DNA of 64,000 nt, taken from Papiliotrema nemorosa (taxonomy: Eukaryota > Basidiomycota > Tremellomycetes > Tremellales > Rhynchogastremaceae). Numbering within the stretch: the stretch's first letter is position 1; the number at the start of each line of letters is the position of its first letter. The position numbers and the translations under genes are program-made. Positions 33,083 to 43,644 of the stretch are shown piece by piece. The notes under the pieces are model-generated. The model did no database searches. It was not told where the DNA came from and saw only the letters and a program-made list of their open reading frames with translations. The DNA is taken from positions 744,001 through 808,000 of the forward strand of contig JASKOT010000003.1 of NCBI GenBank assembly GCA_032158125.1. Direction: 5' to 3'.

Positions 33083-36000
33083 ATGCCACGACAAGGTCCA
33101 CCCGCACCCATCTTGACTGTTCCTCCATCTTCTTCTTCCTCCAACAGCAACAACAATAATCCACCCCCATTATCATCCCCTCGTTCACCTAGAGGAAACG
33201 TTCATCCGTGAGTCACCGCTCTGTGTTTGATCGATCCTTGTCCCCTTTCGTTGGGACTCGTCGCATCGGCAACATTTTCGTTTCACCAGCAGCTGCTCCC
33301 TTTTTCGTTATTGTTTGACCGAGAGGTGGACGATTGTCACCCCTGGTCGGAATCGGAATCATACCCCATCCCTCACGCCTTGTCATTCTACACATCCCCG
33401 TAGGACGATCAACAGTGACTAGGATTCCCCTCGTTTCGAACGATTCAAAGAAAGGAGCGACTTTTATCGTCGAAAGAAGCTTCCCCACTCCTTTCCCGTG
33501 TGCCCTTTCTCCCCCTTGACACCGCGTTGCTCCATTCTCAAACTGTGAGAGACCACAAGTGCTGACTACATCTCCTTTCGACTATCCCTCTTTCGACCAT
33601 TCTAATACTCACCCTCAACATCATTGTACTCTCATCCTGCGATTCGGCATTCCTTGTGTGTGTGCCATTTGATCGTACCTCGAATCTTGTCCTGCCCTGG
33701 ACCGCCTGTTCGCTCGCCCCTCGGTGTCTGATGGATTTATTCTGAAACGACAACTCTGGGAATCGGTGCTATTCAATCGCTTTCTGATTTAATCAAACCT
33801 CCTCGTTCTCTCGACAACCATCACCCCATCACCTTATCACCCGTCGCTCTTGTCATCCGTCATATATCCTCGACGGCGGCCTTGCTCTTCATTCACCATG
33901 ATGATGATACACTCTCCTCCCGCCGCCATATATTATCCACTTTCACCTGCCATCCCGCTTTTGCCCACTCCTACAACCACTATCGCCCCTCTCAAACCCC
34001 TGTCGCCCATTGAACACGACAGTACTTCCTCCCTTCGAGACCCATTGCCCAACGCTACTCCGCCCCATTCGAGATCGCCCTCCGAGGGTCACAGTGACGT
34101 TGGGGAGGACGACTTTTTAGCTCACCAGACCAAGGGAGTGGGAAGAAGAAGGACTAGGAAAGCCGATGGGTGAGTGCTACCGCCGTCTCCTCATTCCCGC
34201 TTCCCACACACGGTGCACTGCTTCATGTTGGACTTCCCCATCCCTTGACACACCAACCACGTCTTTGGCCTTCCATGTCCCGTCTCCCCGCCTACCTTTG
34301 CCTCCCCCTTCAGACTCAAACTGGAGCCTTTCGCTGTCCCAGCTATGCTCTCTTCACGCTGTCGGCCGATACTCTGGATAAATTCTGAAGCGTGAGACGT
34401 CTGAACGAACCGCTGGTCACCGCGGCAACGTCATCTATACCCCGTCAAAATCATTTCACCTATCCCGCTTCTCCTTGTCCCATTTCTGGTCGACCACTAT
34501 CCTTTCTGTTTATCGAACGCGAAACGCTCCTCCTACATGTCAGAAACATGTAACTTGTCATCTCGGGTAAACACGCGGGAACTCGTTGTTCTGGCTAGAG
34601 GCTTTGGCTTCCTCCCTGCGAAGATTCCCTCTCTCTTGTCGCCATACCCTACCGTGATCAGAGTATATCTAACCACTCGTGCTCTTCCAACCCTACACCC
34701 TACATGCCTCCCCACTTGTGCCTATTTCTTGAGAGACTTCAGCTGATCACCGATGACATTGCCTACGCCTCCTCCGACCATACCTCACACTCGCGCCAAC
34801 TCTCACACTCCTCTCGGCAAACCTCTCACCCTCAATGACCTCCTGCCGATCTCCATTCCTTTTCCCACAATCGTCACGACTTGCAGTCATCTCGAAGACG
34901 GCAGTGAGAAAGACCACGCATCGCCTCACCAGCGTGGCGACAAGCGACGTCGAGTAGCTAGTCGATCGAATCGTCAAGGCCATTCCGACGGTGCTCATCC
35001 ATCGCCATCTCATTCACAGCGTCATCATCACTCCAACTCACCGTCATCTCCTCACCAATCATCCAGTCGAAGGATGCGCTCGACACTTGCACCTATAAAA
35101 CCGATTGGTTTCGCTCAATCTCGAGAGTACAGGCGAGATGATAGTGGCGAACGACCTATCCCTTCGCCCGTTGTCATGGGCTTTGACTTTAAAGCAATAG
35201 ATGAAGGTCAACTCAAGACTGTGGGTCTGTCGGATCAGACAAATCTAGAGCATCAAGCTGAAACTATGCGTCTACAGGTCCGGGACACCATTAGCATTCG
35301 AGAACAGCAACAAGCCTTGATTGCCGCTCGACGTAAAGAGACGGTGGCCTCGCAGCCTGCAACCCCAAAAGAGCTTACTTTCAAAGGGTGGCAGCCGAAA
35401 GATCCCAGCTCGGTAGGCGTGGGCAAGCGAAGAGAAAAGACTAGAGCCACGGTCGAAGGTATGACAATCAACACTGGCGCTTCCGATATGGACACCAACC
35501 CTGGCTCCAAGGTAAGTTCTTTCCTCATAATAAGAGCCGCAATTGAGACTATAGAGTGCGCCACTGGGACACACGCTAGCAGCTCAGCAGCAGTCTCCTC
35601 GTGAACACCCTGTAAACGCCTCTGGGCATCCACCAACTATCCTCCCCCCTCTTCCAGGATACTCTCACCTTGACCCGCGAACGGCACCGCTGAGCCACAC
35701 GCGAACTCGCAATGGCGATGAACGGGATCATCGAGAACATGAATATCGGAATCAGTACTGGCGTTCTCTTCCTCGTGCTGCAGTGTACGAAAACATGCCT
35801 CATACTGCTCGACCCGCCATCACTCTCCCATCTGACCGACGAAACTTTACCACTCCCGTCCTGCATCCTCCCCCAACTTCATCCACTCGAGATCGACAAC
35901 CGTCTGGGGGCCGACCGAGCCGAAATGGCCAATATTCGCGATCTCCCACCCCTCCGGCTCCCACCTCTCGAGAAGCCTTTCCTCAGCCACAACAATCCAT

Positions 36001-36283
36001 CTATGATCTCATGCACCAAGCCGATCAAATTAAATTCTCCCTGCAAGATCTCTTGCACCGATACGAAGGTGCTTACGCCTCTCAACTCAATTCGATGAAT
36101 GATTTCAAGAATACCGCCGCGCAGGCAAACACCCTCTTGAGCAGTCTCCAGGCCAGTGCGGATAGTCTAAAGGAGATGGTGAGGTATGAAGTGGGCCGAG
36201 CGGGCAGTGCGGATAGGAGAGAGATTGACGAGCTACGAGATCAGATTAAACGACTCAAGGAACAGGTCGAGGGAAAGAAATAG
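33083..36283 (+). CDS. Ser/Pro-rich coiled-coil protein of unknown function, with two very long introns
   Basis: Exons 33083-33207, 34023-34169, 34887-35511, 35555-36283; 541 aa. The function is not recognised. N-terminus: Pro/Ser/Asn-rich (PPSSSSSNSNNNN), then a basic patch GRRRTRKADG, then a His/Ser-rich region and a second basic patch GDKRRRVAS, suggesting a nuclear protein. The C-terminal 90 residues form an amphipathic coiled coil (IYDLMHQADQIKFSLQDLL, then LNSMNDFKNTAAQANTLLSSL, then ELRDQIKRLKEQVE). Phases agree across all junctions: exon 1 leaves CC+T, exon 2 leaves GG+T. Introns 1 and 2 are 815 and 717 nt, against about 45 nt for the locus, and each ends in a long AG-free tract. Apparent start codons at 33898 and 34753 would lie inside introns. 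Confidence 0.7.
33208..34022 (+). other. 815 nt intron with AG exclusion zone of 461 nt and a distant branch point
   Basis: Donor GTGAGT at 33208. A canonical branch point GCTGAC sits at 33561-33566. From 33560 to 34020 there is not one AG dinucleotide on the + strand; the first AG after the branch point is at 34021-34022 and is the acceptor that keeps phase. This is the known signature of a remote branch point, since scanning for the first AG must skip nothing. Confidence 0.7.
34170..34886 (+). other. 717 nt intron with a 142 nt AG-free tail
   Basis: Donor GTGAGT at 34170. A CTGAT branch-like motif lies at 34743-34747, directly after the last internal AG (34741-34742). The interval 34743-34884 has no AG until TTGCAG (acceptor at 34885-34886). 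A TGA at 34744-34746 in the coding frame rules out the nearer TTCAG acceptor. Confidence 0.65.
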
Positions 36284-36886
36284 ATTTATAGGTCCGTTTG
36301 TATCCAAGATTAAGGATAATATAGGTAGGGTGCGACGATCTCCAGTAGAGGATACATCTCTTCCGGGTCTGACATGGATATACAGTATCAGCAATGCTTC
36401 AGTTGTAGCCTTTTCTCTTCGAGGGAGATAAAGCGGTTAACTGGACTCGACTCATCTTCCATCACCTCGATGTTCCTCCATCGTGCAAATTCACTTCGCG
36501 CTCTATGTGTATGCAAAGCAAACACAGACAGAGCGAGCCGCGAGTTTGCTCAGTCTCGGAAGTCCCCTCGGATGCGAGAGACGGACGTTTTCGCTGCTAT
36601 TCTCGTAAATTCTGAGATGATCATTTTACGCGTTTTTGCGAACACCTGCTTCTCGTCCACCCATGTCGCTGTCATGCTAAAAAGTCGATCGCTTCGAGAA
36701 CGGGTCTAGATGGCTATGAAGCGGTAATTGAAGCGTGGAGCTGACATTGGATCATGAATCAGCAAGATAGGCTGATAAAGCATCGCTCGGCTAACTGGGC
36801 GAGGATTACATTTATTCAATATGACCCAGCAAGCACTCTTGCCCACCAATACAGCGTATGATATTCCTCAATTTATGAGCTGAAGG
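36284..36886. other. Intergenic region, nothing identified
   Basis: About 600 nt between two + strand genes. No domain, repeat or promoter motif recognised. The right part is the leader of the second DHA2 transporter. Confidence 0.4.
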
Positions 36887-39146
36887 ATGAACATCATGTC
36901 GCCTATTGTCTGCACCGATACATCGAGGCGGGATAACAAGTCGATGACTCTCGACATTGCGCTCGAAATGGATCCCTCGACTCCACCCACCGAATACCCA
37001 GCCCAGCGACTCGGTATATCCAGACGCTCCTCGGCCAACGTCCCTCGGCCCGACAGTATTGCAAGTCTCGCTTTGACGTCCTGCCAACACAGTGCATTCG
37101 ATCTTACAGCCTCGAAAACCTTCTTACTCCCTTGTAAACCCGATCCTACGGTGAATCACGAGCGACCAATCGCGGCGTTGGAAAGGCATTTTTCAAATGA
37201 GAGTGCCTCTCGAGCTGGTGCAGGCGGATCCCACAATGGAGCAACCGATGTAGCTACGCATCAAGCTGGTGGAGAGAACGCTCCCTCGACATTGGAAGAC
37301 GGAGAAACAGCTCCAGCAGCAAGGCATCATTTGGAAGGAAGAGGATGGGCATTCAAAGCTGTGTTCATCATGACTACCTGTTCTGCCCAACTCATCGCCC
37401 AAGGGCAATTTGGGATGGTCATGATACCGCTGTATGAGATTGGAGCGTGGCTCGGGACGCAAAATCAGGGTCAACTAGGCTGGATGGCAGCGAGCTATGG
37501 GTGAGTCCGATCGCCTCAGACCTGTCGATGTGCTAACGTACAGATTGACAGTCGGAATGTTCCTCATACTGTCTGGCCGTCTTGGCGACATATAGTGAGT
37601 GTCCATAGCCTACTACTCGTCAAATTTTGAGACGAGCTCTAATACCACAGCGGCCCCAAGTTAGCTTGGCTGGCGGGATGCGTCCTCGTCATCGTCGCCA
37701 ATCTCGCTTCTGGATTCTGCAAAACGCAGATCCCTTTCAACATTTGTCGAGCGATAGGGGGTATCGGGGCTGCATTGTCCTGTACGTTTTCATCTTCCGC
37801 CATTAGGAATTTGGGCTGACTTGACAGTACCCAATGCGGTAGCTATACTGGGCAGGACGTACCCACCTGGACGTATGCGATCCATCGTCTTTGCCATTTT
37901 GGGTGCTCTAGCACCAGTCGGTTTCATAGTCCCCGGATCGATAGCGGCCTTGTTGGCAGACTTTAATGCCGTGAGCTGGATCTGGTTCACCACGTAGGTG
38001 TCTTTGCTCTGCTCTTGATCTAGACTCACTTCTAGGGCGATCTTTGCGGCTGGATCTGCCGTCTGCGGTGTCTACGTCTTACCAGCCGACGATCCCATTC
38101 CTCCTCGATCTGCACGAAAGTCATTCGACATCATAGGAGCACTCTTACTCATTGCCGCGTTGGGTTTATTCAACTTTACATGGTATCAAGCGCCTTTGGT
38201 CGGCTGGGAAGTCTCCTACGTCTGGGCGTCTTTATTGGTCTCTGTGCTGCTGTTCGTGGCTTTCTTCCTGTGGGAATGGAGAATGGGCAGAAAGGCTCTC
38301 ATTCCACCTCAAGTGTTATCCAAGACCAGCTTGTTGGTCTATGCTAGTTTATGGATGGGCTGGATCAGTTTCGGAACGTACTTGTTCTATACGGTCCTGT
38401 TGTGAGTTCTGCCCGGGAGCTGCCGAACGCAACCTCATTTCTAGTATCCGGAATATCCGTCAAACGCATACCGCCCTGGGAGTAGCTGCTCAAATGGCGG
38501 TTCTCGGCCCGGCAGGTACGTCCATTCTCTCAATCTCGGGAAGGATCCCTAACGTGAAGGTGCAATAGCAGCGATGCTTATTCCGACTCTGATCACCAAA
38601 GTCCCTGGACACTTTATCTTTCTGGGATCGATGCTTGCTTTTTTCGCTGGCAATCTCTTGATGAGCTTTGCTCCTCCCAATGCGCCCTACTGGGCAGTCG
38701 TTTTTCCCAGTATGATCTTGGTCATCTCGGGTCCTGGTGAGTCCAAGTGGAGCAGATGCCGGATGATCGTCTCATCGCGCAGACATGAGCTTTTCAACTG
38801 GTCAACTTATAGTGAGCAACTCTGTAGAGCGGGAATTTCAAGGTATCGCGGGTGAGGCTTCCCAAGGCTTAGTCTTTGGGGTTGAGTTGACTATCCAGCC
38901 GGCATCGTAAGCATGATTACCAATTACTCGTGAGTTGCCTCTTGTCGTCCACGATGAGCCTAATTCGCCAGGATGAGTATCGGTCTTGGAATCGCCAGCA
39001 CCGTGGAGGTGTACACTGCGCATGAAGATCAACTGCTCAAGGGGTACCGAAACGCTTTCCACTTTGCGACAGGACTAGCTGGTCTGGCTGTGGTCATAGT
39101 TGGATTGTTTGTTCGTATGCCCAAAATGGCTCAGTACAAGGAGTGA
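36887..39146 (+). CDS. DHA2-type major facilitator transporter (ATR1/YMR279C-like)
   Basis: Ten exons: 36887-37500, 37544-37594, 37651-37781, 37828-37993, 38036-38401, 38445-38515, 38569-38736, 38783-38851, 38899-38929, 38972-39146; 613 aa. A long hydrophilic N-terminus (about 160 residues) precedes TM1 (AVFIMTTCSAQLIAQGQ). The loop 2-3 motif is GRLGDIYGPK, followed by RAIGGIGAALSLPNAVAILG and the motif C-like ALAPVGFIVPGSIAALLA. Later come VVFPSMILVISGP and EFQGIAAGIVSMITNYS. Relatives in yeast confer aminotriazole or boron tolerance; the substrate here is unknown. The start is ambiguous between in-frame ATGs at 36887, 36896 and 36968. Convergent with NNR1. Confidence 0.9.
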
Positions 39147-39222
39147 AGGGATGGCGCTTTGAACCTAGATTGCTGTGGACGGATGCCTAGACGAACGTAA
39201 TGCTACAGATGATGATGACGAT

Positions 39223-40156
39223 CTACAGATTATTCTTTGACAGTGGAGGAAGCTCTACTACCTCATCCGTACCATCATAAGGCGGTAGGTTGAGCTCGAA
39301 CTTCTGTGCGACATCGCTGTGCACCCTCAGTAACGGACTATTAAGCCAGGTAGATGCTTACTCTGGGACAAATCGACCACCCAGCCAATGCCTCCCTGTG
39401 TAACCCTTGACTCCTTGCTTTGGGACCGTGAGACTGATCAAAGCCTCCGGTGTAAACGTCTCGATCACTTCTGAATTACCATTCTCATCCGGTTGAGTCT
39501 GCAGCGTCTGAGGTCCATCTTCCACCGACCAGCCCGAGGGGATGTCGATGGAAAGAATGGGCAATTTGGATTGATGAATGAGCTTGAGTATGGTGCCGAA
39601 TGGTGCTCTAACGGGAGGTTTGAATGAAAACCCTGCATGGACATCAGCTCTGAACCTGCTACAAGTCAGCTGGGATACGCACCAAAAATGGCATCCATGA
39701 TGACGTCTTGCTCTTTCAGACTCTTTTCAAACTCCTCTTCCGATTTGAGTACAGGTATTCTCAGGTTCTCGACTTGTGTGAGCAATCTGTGATAGATGTC
39801 TTTGGACCCTGGTTTCGGTAGATACACAGTGGGCTTGTAGTTGAACATGTGCAGATGTCGAGCAGCCACCAATCCGTCTCCACCCTGTGGCGTCAGACGA
39901 ATATCACACACTGAGAGGAAATTTTACTTGGTTTCCCGGTCCACAGGTGACTAGAACTCTCTTATGAGATGTCACCGGGAAAGTCTTTGCCAATGCTTGA
40001 GCACAAGAGAGCCCTGCAAGCTCCATGAGCTGACACGGTCAGCCCTCCTGATGTCGAGGTTCACCGTACCTGGTCGAGAGAGAAAGCGCCCGAGGCAGAC
40101 ATGAGCTCCTCGTCTATCTGCTGAGCCATCTTCTGGCCAATGTATCGGATCGCCAT
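39223..40156 (-). CDS. NNR1: NAD(P)HX epimerase (YjeF N-terminal / AIBP family)
   Basis: Repairs hydrated NAD(P)H by interconverting R- and S-NAD(P)HX, usually in mitochondria or cytosol. Exons (minus): 40156-40070, 40029-39928, 39884-39683, 39632-39362, 39316-39223; 251 aa. Motifs: [30 protein letters not shown], the glycine-rich [19 protein letters not shown] (split by an intron between NQ and GGDG), [11 protein letters not shown], and [15 protein letters not shown]. It has only the epimerase domain, no dehydratase half, as in eukaryotes. The last exon gives the conserved [17 protein letters not shown] end. No clear mitochondrial presequence at the start chosen. Confidence 0.92.
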
Positions 40157-40460
40157 GGTCGGATAGGGTCGTCTAGGATATGTACGATAATGGGCTCGTC
40201 AAAGTGGTCGTCGCTGATGTCAATGGAGCGGTGGACCACCTCCACTCGGCTGAGCTCGAGCGGGATCAAAAATGTGTTGCCACCGAGATACCACGTGTCT
40301 TTCGCGTGTTTCAGGTCAGAGACGCGTCTCTCATCTTACAGTTGTCAACAATCCCCCCCTCCCCTTCTTTGACATACACAAGGCTATGAAGCCTCATGGC
40401 CAGCCATCAACACAATAGTCGACCCTATAATTTACACAACCCAATAATACACCCCGAATC
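40157..40460. promoter_or_regulatory. Bidirectional promoter NNR1/BRN1
   Basis: A 304 nt interval between divergent starts. Contains CACGTG-like CCACGTG (about 40291-40297) and a CCCCCCTCCCC run near 40352-40362. An MluI-type ACGCGT element of cell-cycle promoters occurs at 40320-40325 (GACGCGTC), plausible for a condensin gene. Confidence 0.4.
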
Positions 40461-43416
40461 ATGCCATCAGCGACCACCGAAAGTTCCTCTTCGACCCCGA
40501 TCAAGCGTAAATCAAACTTGAAGAAACATCAACAACAACAATCATCTCATACCGCTTCCTCAGCCGAGAACACACCTCTGCGCGATAGTCGCTCGTCGAA
40601 CATCATGAATGACGATGCGGCAGAGAAAGCTCATAGGCGTAAATCTGCCCACTTTGGAGAGGCACGCCATCCAGATGGGACGAAGAAGGACGCAACGGGA
40701 CGAAGGGTAGTTTCGGCATTGGCAGTACAAGCCCAACAGCAACAGGCTGCTGCTGCTTCTGCCGCTGCAGGTGGGAATGGATCTAGCGGAATGGCAGCGA
40801 AAAAGGCCAAGAGGTTGAGTGCGGTGGCTCCTGCTGCTCCTGTTATCAGTATGGAGGTGATGAATACCAACTTTGAAGAGTGGATGAAACTCGCTACGGA
40901 CAACGTGGGTCGATAGCATAGAAGGTAAAGGCTGAACGAGGTAGAAAATCACCGCAAATAATACTTGGAACTTTGCTCTGATCGACTACTTTGCGGATTT
41001 GACACTGCTGAGGAACGACGAGGACCAAAGTAGGCGAATTTGTTTTGGGCGGAGAATCCCGTTGACCACCTTAGGTATCAACTTTCAGAAAGCTTCATGC
41101 ACACTGGATGGTTGTGTCAAGATTTGGACATCGCGTGTCGACAGTGTAGCAACCGAGACTGGAAAGCTGTTGAGTGGTTTGGCCGGAGGAGGTAAGCAGG
41201 CATACCGCAAGAATTACCCTTGAGGCTGATTCACAGGAGGAGGGGACGAAGCCGATGAGGAAGGTGAGGACGGGGAAGAGGACGAGGAAGGGGGAGAGAC
41301 GCGCAAGACTCGCAAAGTAAGCTCTAGTCTTCATGAGGTTAACACACAGCTGACATGGCAGACGACTCATCGCTCAGAGGCGACACTGGCCAAGTCTTTC
41401 GCTACCCTGCAGGTGAAGAAGTTTGACCTAGAATTCTCAGTCGACCCATTATTCAAGAAGACATGTGCCGACTTTGACGAGGGAGGGGCGATGGGTCTGC
41501 TAATGAACCACCTGAGTCTCGATGGAAAAGGTCGAGTCGTATTTGATGCTGGTGATGCTGGAGTAGACGAGGAGGACGAAGATGAAGAGCAGGAAGAAGA
41601 TGAACTCATCGATTTGACCAAGCTTAGGGGTAAGCTGGCGGATACGTCAAGCTCTCACAGCTGACATGCAGCCTACATGCCGAGTATGGAAAAGACGATG
41701 GGTTTGGAGATCTCCGACACACTCTCTTCCTTTAGATTTTCCTCCGATCCAAACAATATGCCCGACTTTGCGACTTTGGTAGGGCTCCGAGACAACTACG
41801 GCCATGATGGACCTTCCAACACGCATGACGACTATGTGCCGACCGGCGAAGCTCAAGACTTTTTTGGAGACGAAAACTTCGACGTGGGTGTAGGCGGCGG
41901 ATTCGACGATGGAGCATCTGCCGGGGGTTACGACGATGAGCAAGGAGGATATGGCGAAGCTGCTGCTGGATACTCTGGTGCAGGAGGTGTCGGCATGGCT
42001 GCTCCCGGAGATGTCTTTGCGCCGTTTGATCCACGCAGACAAGGTGGAGAGCTCGTCATGGCGCTTGTCGGCGGAGGCGAAGAAGAAGGCATGTTCGATT
42101 ACTTTGATAAAGGTTTCGGCAAGTCATGGGCTGGAGCGGAACATTGGAAGTTGCGCAAGGTGTCAAGGAAAGGTTTGTCGCAGTCTCTCGATTTGTCATG
42201 GCATGGTGCGTCTGCTGACCATCAGATCCCGCCGCAGCAAGCACTACTCGGGCGACCAAGGCTGTCAAAGCGCCCTTCACCATCGACTTTGCCTCGCCTG
42301 CGGAAGCTTCCACCTCGTCAAAGGTATTGTTTGCTCCGGCTCCCAAGGCGACCTTGATGTTGCCTTCATCCTCAAAGTCAAAACGGACAAGCAAGAAGAG
42401 CGCTGGAGCCGATTCGAGGAAACGCAAAGACGAGTGGCTTTTACCTGACGATATGCACTTCAGCAGTCGACAGCTACTAAGACTCTTCTTAAAGCCTAAA
42501 TACGCCTTGAGAATGCGGAAAAATGTGGCTAGCCGTATAACAGGTAGGCAAATCTCATGGCGTCTCACTGATTTGCAGAAAATGCCAATGGAGAGATTGA
42601 CGAAAACTTCTGGGCTCAAGCTGCTGCAGATCGCGCAGACTTTGCGAATGGAGAAGGCGATGAAGGTGAGTACCGCGACTAAAGAACGGAGGAATATGCT
42701 GATGGTCCAGGTGTGGACGGCGCACCGAATCCGTTCGAGTCGCAGTTTTTCCACGATGACGCGGATGATGCCTTTGTCGATGATCATTTGGGCTTTGACG
42801 GTGATGGCGGAATGGGACTGGATGGCGGTGACGAGGACGATCTATGGCAAGGCACACAAGGACAAGAATTGAAAAAGTCTCGTCCGGAAAATGTCAACTT
42901 TGCAAAGAAAGCCAAGAGAGTCGACGTCAAGAGGTTGAAGGATGATATATGGTCTGGGCTCAGGACACTCGTTCCAGTGGAGCCTGCGCCTCGGTCTGAA
43001 TCCGAAGATGAGGTGAGCTACCCTTCCTCTGCATAACCACGACCAATGCTAACGGAAAGGCTCCTGTTCCCAGTACACCCATCGAGCCCGTCAAGACTTT
43101 CGACTCAGTCATTCAAAATTTGCGGACGACGTACCCGACCGAAAAGATGTCGGAAATTTCCACGTCCTTCTGTTTCATCTGTCTCTTACATCTGGCCAAC
43201 GAGGAAGGTCTGCGTATAGAAACAGCGAGGTATGATGGACTCGACGAGGAGGATGTAGGATGTATGGGAGAAGCGAATCTCGAGGCGGATGAGGATGATC
43301 CAGCTTTGAAGTGGAGGGGTATAAGGATGGATAAAGGGGAGAGGCAAGATCGGGTCGTGGGTGAATTACAGGCTCTCAAGGTGTTTAAAGACCCTAATGC
43401 GGGTCGAGCGGCGTGA
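40461..43416 (+). CDS. BRN1: Condensin complex subunit CAP-H (Barren, kleisin)
   Basis: Kleisin that closes the SMC2/SMC4 ring for mitotic chromosome condensation. Exons 40461-40904, 40945-41029, 41075-41191, 41237-41316, 41362-41629, 41672-42172, 42226-42543, 42579-42665, 42711-43012, 43060-43416; 852 aa. Landmarks: N-terminal Ser/Lys-rich region, NTNFEEWMKLATDN, NTWNFALIDYFADL, INFQKASCTLDGCVKIWTSR with VDSVATETGKLLSGL, LSDTLSSFRF-like EISDTLSSFRF, then the acidic middle, DEWLLPDDMHFSSRQLLRLF, and the C-terminal winged-helix region with KRLKDDIWSGLRTLV and SEISTSFCFICLLHLANE. Serial acidic loops are typical. The sixth intron uses a GTTTGT donor. Confidence 0.95.
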
Positions 43417-43644
43417 GCAGGGCGTAATGAGGCTACTTTGGAAACATCTTGCTTGATTATCACATTCTATACACCCTGTAACAATAGGAACAACTCGGGC
43501 GATGGACGTTGGTACGGGATGCTACGAGGCTACATCTGCGGACCACGAGTCGATAGGATGATACAAACCACCATAGTCGAATTCGACTCGGTATCTAATG
43601 TGCGTGGTATATTGACGAAGCAGGTAATGAATCCACTCTGACTT

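Noticed and set aside
33898..34173. ORF starting ATGATGATG as the start of the coiled-coil gene
   Set aside because: It begins inside an AG-free tract that runs from a branch point to 34020; the portion before 34023 reads as intron and the phase from exon 1 fits exactly.
34753..34886. ATG at 34753 as the gene start
   Set aside because: An in-frame stop lies just upstream and the region is again AG-free up to TTGCAG at 34886; exon 2 joins there in phase. It remains the fallback start if RNA data show no upstream exons.
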